A stretch of DNA of 64,000 bases, taken from positions 21,468,635 to 21,532,634 of the forward strand of contig OX421967.1 in the NCBI GenBank assembly GCA_949128115.1, read 5' to 3'. Source of the DNA: Anaspis maculata. Its lineage: Eukaryota > Arthropoda > Insecta > Coleoptera > Scraptiidae. This document shows positions 43,801 through 55,800 of the stretch, one piece after another (position 1 is the first letter of the stretch; the number at the start of each line of letters is the position of its first letter). Below the pieces are notes generated by a model. That model was not told the DNA's origin and did no database searches. It saw nothing but the letters and a program-made list of their open reading frames with translations. A program made the position numbers and the translations under genes.

Positions 43801-46800
43801 CCCGTGCGAATTATCAATTGAAATTAATTGCTCGTTAAATTTTCCCGTTATCGGCTTCGCTTTTTTCATCATTCTTGTGATAAACCTGCGCGACATGCTC
43901 ACCTGCTAAATTTTTCGCAAGTTTTCCACCACACAAACCACCTGACATTTCAACAAGACCAGCCTCCTCCTGGCCTAGGATTATCCAGGTAAAAGTGTAG
44001 CCCTCCAGTTTATGTTCCCTACTTCCTGGCGAACTTTTTATGGATTTTTCATGAAAAAAAAGAAGTCAAAAGGTAATAATTGTGGTCCTAAATCCCTCCC
44101 GTCTGACTTTTCACGAGTGACATAACCTCTAGCGACGACTACTACTACTGCCACCGTCCATCCATCAGCACCAGTCCGCTCAGTCAGTAAAACCCAAAAA
44201 GTTGCCAACTCAGGTCTGTTGTTTTCGCTTTTCTCCACGTTTGCACTTTTTTATTCCTGTATATCGTGCTTTACCTGTTGCAATTTCCAAATTGATGATG
44301 TTGTGTTTTTCTGTTTTGCTTAGTTCAAAGTGATGCCGAAGAGGAAGACGAAAACTTCTACGACGCCCTGGCCGAAAGCGGTGGCGCATCCAGTTCGGCC
44401 GTAGACGGACACTTCACGCTCAACATACCCACTGGGCCGGGGCACAGGAGGAACAGTTCTGACAGCTCGAGTGAACCGGAAGAATCGAGGGAGACTAAGC
44501 AGGTGGTGGTGGTCACCGGAAAGTCGGCGATGGGCAGCTCGCACAGGGACATGCAGTCGCCGGAGAGGACCAGCACCGCCAGCACGGGGAACAAACGACA
44601 GAGACGGACCAGGGTGCCCGACAAGCCAAATTACCCGTTGAACCTGTGGAGCATCATGAAGAACTGTATCGGCAAGGACTTGTCCAAGATCCCAATGCCG
44701 GTCAATTTCAGCGAACCGTTGTCCATGCTGCAGAGACTGACTGAAGATTATGAGTATTCCGATGTGCTCGATGCAGCGGCCAAGTGAGTTTTATTCAGCT
44801 CAACTCAGCTATTTTATTCTTGATAATGGAAGCTTTTCAAAATTTTCACTAACCCTCTACAATATTATCCCGTTCAACTTCCAGGTGGTCCACCTTCCGT
44901 AATAATTCTTTCATATCTGGCAAATTCAGGTGTCTCAAAAGTACAGGTTTTAAACAGTACTAGGGAATATGATATCTTCTGTGAAGTTCGCAAAAAGAAA
45001 AGTTATTTAAAGTCAAAGGGTGTTTCGTTAATCTGAAAAATTTTAGCAAACAAGATCATGACAGATTTGTGAGTAAAAAAGAAAAGAAATAACAACTGTG
45101 TATAGATTTTCTTTTCAATGCAGGGTATGTAATAAACCTTAGAAACTATTTCGCTATAAACATAAATGAAAACGATTTTTTTTTAATCCACCACTAGTCC
45201 ATCCGCTAGGTACTATTCTGTATTTTTTTAGAGGTCGAAAAGGTTTTTTTTGGAATTCCAATCAGTTAAGGTCCACAGGATCATATTTTTTTGGTGGCAA
45301 CGCTCAAAAGTGATGCGGTCACCCTGTGCACCCCCATGGGGGCCAGCCCCCAGTTAATCGAATTTCAGTGCTGTAACTCGGAGGATCGACACAGAATTGC
45401 AAAAAATTCAGGATGTCATGAAAAATGTCCCTCAAAAGTCATCTACAATGAAGATACAGCCCTTCAATTTTCAAAAAGGCGATTTTCGTGGAGGTACAAT
45501 TTCCACAATTTTTAACCGATTTTGCTGAAAATTTGGCTAGGCCCTTCTGTAACAAGTATCTAGAAGGGGGAATTTCATTTTCTGGATAAATTGTCCAGTG
45601 GCGGAGCAACTGGAAATTTTGACATAATGCCGTCCCTCCTCATTTCTCAAGTCCCTGGTCAACTTTGAACTCTGAAATTTTCACTATGTATCGAATATAT
45701 TGTTCAGCTACGATGTTCCCAAAAAAATTAGAATCAGAGCTGGTTTCTGGGTTTAATGTTGAATATAGAAGAGGAGGATTTGCTTTAATTTTTTTAGCTG
45801 AATATCCTAGTATTCTTTTTATGTTAAAAAATTGTGGTCAAACTTTTTGTTTTTTTTTTTAGGAACATCGTAGCTGAATAATGTATTTGATACATAGTGA
45901 AAGTTTCAGAGTCCAAAGTTGACCAGGGACTTCAGAAATGAGGAGGGACGGCATTATGTCAAAATTTCCAGTTGTTCCGCCACTGGACAATTTATCCAGA
46001 AAATGAAATTCCCTCTTCCAGATGCTTGTTATAGAGGGGCTTAGCCAAATTTTCAGCAAAATCGGTTGAAAATTGTGGAAATTGTACCTCCACGGAAAAC
46101 GCCTTCTTCGAAACTTGAAGGGCTGTATCTTCATTGTGGATGACTTTTGAGGGAGTTTTTTCATGACATCCTGAATTTTTTGTAATTCTGTGTCGATCCT
46201 CCGAGTTACAGAACTGAAATTCGATTAACTGGGGGCTGGCCCCCATGGGGGTGCACAGGGTGACCGCACCACTTTTGAGCGTTGCCACCAAAAAAATATG
46301 ATTCTGTGGACCTTAACTGATTGAAATTCCAAAAAAAACCTTTTCGACCTTTAAAAAAATACAGAATAGTACCTAGCGGATGGACTACACCGATTTAGAG
46401 CAAAATATAAAGATTCTGTTCCAAAGAACTTTTTTTTAAGGATTCACCATTCATAGTAAGTGAATAAAAATTCAGTACACACCTAGTACCACTTTGAGTT
46501 GATAAATTTTACAAAAAATACATTATTGAACGCTGTTGTCGTTTATTCGTGACAGTGGTCACTTTATTATCTGATTAAAGTCCGACAGTGACACGAAAGT
46601 GTTTTTGAAAACAGAAGCGCCACATAAACGATTAGTCCAGTAAAATGAGGCGATTTTTATGCTAAAGTTGGAACTAATTAGGGACTCGATGAAAAAAATA
46701 TAGCAATGTAGAGAATGAAAAACTGAGTAAGAAAAACCAAAGTTTCATTTTCAGCCATCCCGGGAACCATGGTAAAAAAAATGAAGAAGATGGAAAAACC

Positions 46801-49800
46801 TTCTCCGCGGCCTTTCTTCTGAATCGCTGAGAGAACGGTGGGAGATGTGTGAAAACTGTCAAGAACAAAGTTGTAGAGAATTTAATAATCTACAAAAAAG
46901 TCCCCGAGGGCATACATCTAACTTCTTTAGTTTAGCCAATAATCGCGGTCAAAGTGGCGCGCCGATCCAATGGAGTGGAAAAACTGTCCGCTTTCCATTC
47001 CTCCTGGAATGCTGCGAGAACGACAAGAGATATCCAAAAATTGCGAATGAAAAAGTTGTAGAGAATTGAATGCTTCACTAGAATGTCTTTGAGGCCAATC
47101 ATTAGCTTTTTAGTTTAGCCGTGAACTAGGCTCGAAGTTGCGCAAAGATCCTGTTAATGAAGTGGTTCTTTTGGAAAACTTACAAAAATCCAAGACTCGA
47201 TGAAAAATATATGACAATGTAGAGGATGAAAAACTGGATCTTCAAAACCAAAGTTTCATTCCACACCGTTCCGAGAAGTCTGAGAAAAAAAAATAAAAAC
47301 TTGACAAATTGCGATTTTTACTCCCAGCTTCCACACTGAATACTGAAATAAACGCGATAAATATGAAAAATGTGGACAGACAAGCTTGTAGAGAATTGAA
47401 TGATCTATAAAAAATCCCGTGACGTCATGTATCTATCCTTTTCGACTTAGCTGCGGAGCGCTAATTAAGTTGGATCACATGACTCGTGACGCGCCGCATC
47501 TGGCCAAACTGCTACGACCGACGTTCCGGTGATTGTTCGATTGATTATAAAACATGGTGAATGATTTTAAACAATTGCAAGCTTCCTTTAACGTCTGGTA
47601 ACTATTGTTAAAAATGTAACTCCGCGGATGAACGCTCTGTTCTCTATAAATTTTCTTGTCCGGCAGAATTAGAACTGAGATACTCGTATTTTGTAACACA
47701 ATATAATTATTGGAAAACATGTGGGACGTTTCATAGGAAGATGTTTCTCAACAATTTTTTTTATGAACAATGATGACGCCTTCTTCATTTATATGGTGGC
47801 GATATTGCATGGGAGCAGGACGGATTTTCATCGACATATGGAGGTGGCGCGTCTCCAACGGCACATCGCTCTTCATCCTTGTCGTTGTAGTCATCATCAT
47901 CGTCTTCCAAGACGACAATGCAGGAAACATTCAAACGGGTAGCTCCACCGGAATGGCGGGAAAATTCGGTGCACTTGAGCCCAGCTTTCCTGCATCCGCA
48001 AAGCTTTTCGCAGTTATTTAAGCATCTGCAGGAAATCAGCCGAAGCAGATATATTTTCGGGAGCTACTTGATCCTGAGTTCCAATTGGCATCAGTAGGGA
48101 ATTATTAAGTTTCCAACCCCATTATTCAGGTGTTAACAGTTATTATTTCCGAGCCACTGCTGAATTTGGTGGTAGACCCGTTTTACGTATTTCTTGGTCG
48201 CAGACGACGTTGAGGGAAGCTGTGAAAGACCAACTGCTGTCTTTGCCCGTCCTACAGCGGCTTGGAATTTTATATGTTATCTGTAGTTGTCCAGCGAATA
48301 CGAGTATCTCAGTTTTAATTCTGCCGAACAAGAAAATTTACAGAAAACAAAGCGTTCATCCGCGGAGTTACATTTTTAACAATAGACATCAGATGTTAAA
48401 CGAAGCTTGGCAATTGTTCATAATCTTTTATCATGTTTTATAATCAATCGAACAATCACCGGAACGTCGTAGCAGTTTGGCCACATGCGGCGCGTCACGA
48501 GTCATGTGCCCCAACTTTAATAGCGCTCCGCGGCTAAGTCGAAAAGGATAGATACATGACGTCACGGGATTTTTTATAGATCATTTAATTCTCTACAAGC
48601 TTGTCTGTCCACATTTTTCATATTTATTACGTTTATTTCAGTATTCAGTGTGGAAGCTGGGAGTGAAAATCGCAATTTGGCAAGTTTTTATTTATTTTTC
48701 TCAGATTTCTCGGAACGGTGTGGAATGAAACTTTGGTTTCTAAGATCCAGTTTTTCATCCTCTACATTGTCATATATTTTTCATCGAGTCTAGGATTTTT
48801 GTAAGTTTTCCAAAAGAACCACTTCATTAACAGGATCTTCGCGCAACTTCGAGCCTAGTTCACGGCTAAACTAAAAAAGCTAATGATTGGCCTCAAAAAC
48901 TTTCTAGTGGGGCATTCAATTCTCTACAACTTTGTCACTCGCAATTTTTAAATATCACTTGTCGTTCTCGCAGCATTCCAGGAGGAATGGCAAGCGGACA
49001 GTTTTTCCACTCCATTGGACCGGCGCGCCACTTTGACCACGATTATTGGCTAAACTGAAGAAGTTAGATGTATGCCCTCCGGGACTTTTTTGTAGATTAT
49101 CAAATTCTCTACAACTTTGTCCCTGACAGTTTTCACACATCTCCCACCGTTCTCTCAGCGATTCAGAAGAAAGGCCGCGGAGAAGGTTTTTCCATCTTCT
49201 TCATTTTTTTTTACCATGGTTCCCGGGATGGCTGGAAATGAAACTTTGGTTTTTCTTGCTCAGTTTTTCATTCTCTACATTGCTATATTTTTTTCATTGA
49301 GTCCTTAATTAGTTCCAAGTTAAATCCTTATTTTACTGGACTAGATGAGTAGTTTCAATGGGCCTGTATCTAAACTGAACTAATGATAGCGTACATTGCC
49401 ATGTTGCCACCCATAAAAATGCTGGGCCAACAAATCCACCATGGTAGATAACTAACACTGGTCAATCAACGGGCACTAGTCAGACAATTAACGTACTCGA
49501 AGTTCAAGTCCAGAAAATCGTTGAATTCAATAATTGATTGTTCATATTTACAGAACTTGAATCAGACGTAAATATCTTGTTATCTTGTATACCAAATTCA
49601 AATGCAAATTCCAAGTTTCTATATGCTTTTGAGAACTGTTGTTTTGCTATACATCATGGTAGCGCCCATATCGGGAAAATTTATTGTTTGGCCTGGTATG
49701 GCGATTAAAAAGTCCAGTTTGAGTGCAGGGTGCAGGTGGTATTTCCCCATGTTAGTACAGGAAAAATAGTAGTAAAAATCGGCAAAACCTCGTAAAAAAT

Positions 49801-52800
49801 ATGAATTTCCTGAAAATTTTATATTCTCTTCAGAATTGAATGCTCTACTATACAGGGTCCTGCAACAGTGCTTCGGGCTTTCCTAGCGCCCTTACCTTGC
49901 AAAATAGAGAAAAAGGTGTAATACATAAAATTATTGATTTGAAAAGTTCTACCTCGTGAAATTGTTTTCAACTATACAGGTGTTCAATTTTTGCGCTATA
50001 AACAAAAACAAAGATTTTTTTTTAATAAAATGCCCCACTTTTGGTTCAATTTTCTTGTTCAGCTTTTCAAGCTCTATTATAAGTGTATTTTTGTTTCTGC
50101 AATTTGTGACAGTGCTACCAACTGAAAATTGAAAATTTATTTTTTTTTTCAATTTCAAGGTTCATTTTGAAAAATTGTAGAGGCCTCGTTTTTTGGTATT
50201 CAGGAATGAAATTTGGCATAACGGTAGTCGAACAAAAGCTGAATAACTTCATGACAAAAAACTTGAGGTTCAATTATACAGGGTGTGCAAAAAAATTTTC
50301 AAACTTTGCAAATTTCAAAATGCCATGAGACAATTTTTTCAAACGGAATGGCCCCTATTTTATCTCACCATTCGATAGCTTTTTTCTTCCTCTTTCATTT
50401 CTACTAAGGATACCCTACCTCTAAATTCCATAATTTCAGAGATAATCGATAATTTTGATGAAAATTGTCGTTTATTTGGATTTTTTATGTTCTTAGTAAG
50501 TCCTGATACAGAAAATCATATGTCAAAATGAACGCACCTCTCAATTTGACAGTTTGAAGGTTTTTGAAGTCGAGGAAACCGCTTTACTAAGCTCAATTTG
50601 AATTTTCTTTTTTCCATCGCGCGACGAAATTTTTTTTGAAGCATTTTCTTCACATTGGAATTTAGCGCAGCTTGAATAGCTGCGCTAAATTGCTCTTTAA
50701 TAATAGAAAAAAAAACTAGTTCTTAGCATCAAACCAAGCAAAATGTGTCGATCAGACATTTGTTGATGATCACCATGGCCTGCTCGGCGTGAAAAATTTT
50801 GATAAAAAACACTTTTTATCAAAATTATCGATTATCTCGGAAATTATCAAATTTAGGGGTAGGGTACCCCCAGTAAAAATGAAAGAGGAGAAAAAAAGCT
50901 ATCGAATAGTGAAATAAATTAGGCGGCATTCCATTCGAAAAAAATGACTTATGGCATTTTGAAATTTGCGAAGTTCGAAAAGAAATTCCGAACACCCTAT
51001 ATCACTGAATCTAATGTTTTTTTGTCATGAGATTATTCACCTCCTATTCGACTATTGTTGTGCCAAATTTCATTCCTTGATTGCAGAAAACGAGGCTCCT
51101 ACAATTTTTCAAAACACACCTTGAAATTACAAAAAAATTCAATTTTGATTTTTAGTTGGTAGCACTGCCACAAATTGAAAAAACTAAAATACGCGTTTAA
51201 TAGAGCTTGAAAAGCTAAACAAGAAAATAAAATCAAAAGTGGGGCATTTCATTAGAAAAAAATCTTTGTTTTTGTTATAGCGCCAAAATGGAACACCCTG
51301 TATAGTTGAAAATAGTTTCAGTGGTTAGAATTTTTCAAATCAATAATTTTATGTATTACACCTTTGTCTCTATCTCGTAAGCGAAGGGCGCTAGGAAAGC
51401 CCGACGCACTGTTGCAGGACCCTGTATAGTAGGGTGGGCCGAAAAAATAAAAATTTGCCAAATCGAAAAATAATTGTACGGAAAACTTGTATTTGAGCTT
51501 TATAAGTATTCCTATGAAAATTTGAAAAAAATTAATTTAGGTCTTGGGGTGCCACAAAGCACTTGAAATTTAAAAAAATTGAAATTCTTTGAATTTTTTT
51601 TTTAAATCCAAGCATTTTTTCCATTTTTTTTTTGCCGAAGGTTTGTATTGGGTCTTTGACATTGTGTGTACAATTTTTTGTTTCAATTAGTCAAGTTTCT
51701 GATTTTTACATGACATTTTCTGAAATGAATGGATTTTTTTCAACTATTAAAACTTTCTAATGTCCTGTAGAACCAAAAATCTTGACTAATTGAAACAAAA
51801 AATTGTACACACAATGTCAAAGACCCAATACAAACCTTCGGCAAAAAAAAATTGGAAAAAATGCTTGGATTAAAAAAAAAAAATCAAAGAAATTCAATTT
51901 TTTCAAATTTCAAGTGCTTTGTGGCACCCCAAGACCTAAATTAATGTTTTTTAAGTTTTCATAGGAATACTTATAAAGCTCAAATACAAGTTTTCCGCAC
52001 TATTATTTTTCGATTTGGCAAATTTTTATTTTTTCGGCCCACCCTACTGTATAGTGTATATTATCCAAAATCGCCAAAAATCACACCTGGGAATTTCGAG
52101 CTATTGGAGGGGAGGTGAAAAATTGCAACTTGAAATGGAAGAGATGAACCCCGTCAATCCATTGGATGCAAATACATCGTAATTCGATGTATCCCGTTGA
52201 TATAATTTTGGTGCAAAAAGTATCGATCATTGTTGAAGGGGGCTCGTGAGAAGGCGAAGCTCGGCTAGGCGGCTCTTTTTTTTCCTGGGCCATATTGAAC
52301 CGATAACGACAAGTTTGACATCTTTTCCGACTAAATTCAATCTCCTGAAATTGGATCCGATGTGTAAATTGGGATGACGACAAGTTGAAACAAGTTAACT
52401 TGAAAAAACTTGTTCAACTTGGTTTTTCTTTGACAATTTTGACGATTTTTTTTCATTGTTAGAGGTGTTCATCTTTGAAAATATTTCATATTCTTCACGA
52501 AAATCATCCACTCGATGTATAATTTTGTTTCTCGAGATTAAAAAATCGATTTGAACCTGAGCCGGCCCGGCGCGTCGTCTACTACTGACTAGAACACTAC
52601 AGCATGCACCTTTAAATGAAAATAACCCAAACTATTGGAAAAATAACAACTCATCTTTGAAAATTCGAGAATCTGTGTAGAATTGAATTCCCTATAACAT
52701 GAACAAAATCGAGGAATTTATCCGCCATTCTCTCAGTGGGTGATGATGGTAAATTTGTTGTATCGTCTTCCCACAAGTGTATTTTTTATTTATAAATTTT

Positions 52801-55800
52801 CTGACCGGTTTCGGGAACCTCTGGTTTCGGGAATCTCTGGTTTCCGAAACCGGTCAGAAAATTTATAAATGAACCAGAATTTCCCGAAACCAGAGGTTCC
52901 CGAAACCAGTCAGAAAATTTATAAATAAAAAATACACTTGTGGGAAGACGAGACAACAAACAATTTCATTTAATCAAAATCGCTATGAATCGCAATGAGA
53001 GGTTTTGAGTTATTTGAGGGGAGAGGTAACAGTTCATAGAGTATGAATCTTGCCAAAATGTTATCCTCCTCGAATAACTCAAAATCCTGCAGTGCGATTC
53101 ATGGCGATTTTGTTTATGTTATAGGGAACTCAGTTCTGCACAAATCCTAGAATTTTCAAAGATGAGTTAATATTTTTTCAATAGTTTGAGCTACTTTCAT
53201 TTAAAGGTGCATGTTGTAGTGTTCTGGTCATTAGTAGAAGCCGCGCCGGGCCGGCTCAGGTTCAAATCGATTTTTTAAACTCGAGGAACAAAATTATACA
53301 TCGAGTGGATGATTTTCGAGTAGAATACACTTCAATTTAATGGCTCCTGAAAATGTTTCAAAGATGAACACCTCTAACAGTAAAAAATAATTCGTCAAAA
53401 TTGTCAAAGAAAAAACTTGAAAGGAAAAACAAGTTTTTTCAAGTTAACTTGTTCAGACTTGTTTTCATATAAATTTGCACATTGGATTCGAGTTCAGGAG
53501 ATTGAATTTAGTCAAAAAAGATACCAAACTTGTCGTGATCAGTTCTACATGGCTAGAAAACTAAAATGGACCACCTAGCAGAGTTTTCACCCCCACGATC
53601 CCCCTTCAACAATGATCGACACTTTTTGTGCCAAAATGGTATCAACGTGATACGATGCGTCGAATTATAACGTATTTGCTTCCAATGGATTGACGGGTTT
53701 CATCCCCTTCATTTTAAAATGCAATTCCCCCCCCCCCCTCAAATAACTCAAAACTACTGGGTGCGATTTTTGGCGATTTTGGATATGTTTTAGAGCACTC
53801 AATTCTATTCTGAACAGAATATCAAATTTTCAGGACGTCCATTTTTTTTCCGAGGTTGAAATCTATCTTACTTGTACTCTGTTAATCGAACTCTGGAATT
53901 TCAGGTGCACCGATCCCTGCGAGCAACTGGCGTACGTGGCGGCGTTCACAATATCCGCGTACTCAACTACGAATTCTAGATGTGGCAAACCGTTCAATCC
54001 GCTCTTGGGGGAGACGTACGAATGCGACAGGACGGACGATTTGGGTTGGAGGGCGATCAACGAGCAGGTGTCGCATCATCCGCCCATGGTGGCGCAATAC
54101 TGCGAAGGTCAAAACGGTTGGACGTGTTGGCAGGAGTTCACTATGACTTCGAAATTCAGAGGAAAATATCTTCAGGTAAAGTGGAATTTTGTCTCTTGAC
54201 ATTTTCAGTTTTTTTTTTGCGAACAAAAATTGACATTATTGATTTTTTCGTTTCAGGTGATACCATTGGGCACAGCTCATGTAGAATTTAAAGAAAGCGG
54301 CAACAAATTTTCTTGGAGAAAGGTGACGACGACTGTACACAATATCATCGTTGGAAAATTGTGGGTAGACCAACATGGTACGTTTATTTTTAGTTTCCGT
54401 GAAGTATTTGGAAATGCTAGTATTCGATTCTACTTCAAGGATTCTATCAAGTGATTTTGAAACAGTTTTCTAGTTCAAATAATGGTGACATTTATAAGAG
54501 AACGCGTATGAGTGCAACCAGTAATTTTACGTATCAAGACTTGAGATTCAATAGCCAAGGTTGTAAGGTTGGGACTTCAGTCGCCTTTGGGAGCTGTTCC
54601 AGCAGTTATAAATATAATTTTTGACAAACAAAATACAGCAAATTGAGCAGCAAATCGGCAAGAAATACGGAAAATTGGGCCTGTTTTTTTTACATGTTCA
54701 TTACTTTCCTTTGCCTCCCACCAATATGGAAGGGGAATTAATATGATAGTGCAAAACAAAATCAGATGTGATCATATTGAAATTTGGTATTTTCACGACT
54801 GGCACTTAATGTCGTACTCTTCCTCACTTCGTACACTCGTCGAGGTTTCTCACCGAATCCTCGCATAACACTTCCACACTCACTTTTATCACTTGCTCGC
54901 CCTCGTGCAGGGGGGATAGTCACCTCTTGTGACAGTATGCAGACGTGCTTTCATCCTGTAATGAGCTGATAAGTTTTTGGTTGTCATCCGTCGAACGAAA
55001 GTGTGACTGTCGAAAAATTACAACCTATTTGTCACGGAACTCAGCATGCGTACGTCATGCGAAAGCCCTTGGAAAACTATTCAGAATAGCTCAAAGTAAT
55101 GCCCCATCTCACATCTCAAAGGTTATGAATTAAAAAAGTGTAATTTCACGACAAAATGGAAGTTTTTGCCAGCAGTCGGGACTTTCCACAATTTCCCGGT
55201 CGGGCGCTACGAATTTTTTCAAGTTCCGGGAGAGCCTTCCCTGGTCTAAATCACTGGGAACGGCGGACGCTGATGCATTTGGGCCACATACACTTAACCA
55301 TGGTTACGTGATGATCCCGACTGTTATGTTGATTTCCGGAACTTGGATGGGAGACTGCCGGTAGGTAGTGCCAGTGGGCGAACCCCTGGGCGGGTCTAAT
55401 CTAGTTCCGGATCGGATGAAACTCCTCGGTTGGTTCTGGGCAAACCCCCCAAGTATAACATGCCTTCAACCGGCAGTACGCAATATGTGAAGGAAAACCG
55501 ACAGCACAGTCAGGGAGGCTGACGGAGTCAAGGAACATACAGGCGCAGGGCGTGGGGTGTGGTAATCACAACCGCACCTGCGTTTGCGGGTTAAAGATGG
55601 GAGTCCGCCAGTGCTTGGATGGACCAACCAACAAACATTCAGGCTCCACATTGTGACGCGGTGAGACCGGCTGTTCTGGGAAGGGTATAAGGAGCCTAAT
55701 AGTGAGGCCTACGTGCCAGGTGGAACTACGTTCCATCAACTCCCCCCAATAAATCCAGAATCCAAGTTCTGAATTACGTCTACAAGTGAACAAAGAATTT

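Larger units (their letters stand above)
36321..44323 (+). other. Osbp: OSBP intron 4 (8003 bp)
   Basis: Contains the THAP transposon copy 1 (36842-37969), a foldback (39777-41314), the GGAC repeat copy 3, a TTAA-family element with a nested MITE and retrotransposon fragment (42040-43293), and a MITE (43317-43573). 37970-39776 and 43574-44323 hold no recognised gene; lone ACACCCTGTAT ends occur at 39270, 39380 and 39676. Confidence 0.6.
44784..53904 (+). other. Osbp: OSBP intron 5 (9121 bp), mostly five foldbacks
   Basis: Foldbacks at 45195-46386, 46633-49343, 49853-51424, 51429-52048 and 52062-53785 account for about 7.8 kb of the intron. The only non-foldback pieces over 300 bases are 44784-45194 and 49344-49852, in which nothing was recognised. 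Confidence 0.8.

Noticed and set aside
45992..46291. Open frames of about 100 codons mirrored in the foldback arms (also at 2371-2676, 7563-8042, 22182-22455).
   Set aside because: They lie in palindrome arms, appear as mirrored pairs in unrelated frames, and show no family motif.
55338..55359. A functional 5S rRNA gene.
   Set aside because: Only about 20 bases match. The rest of the 5S sequence and its terminator are absent.
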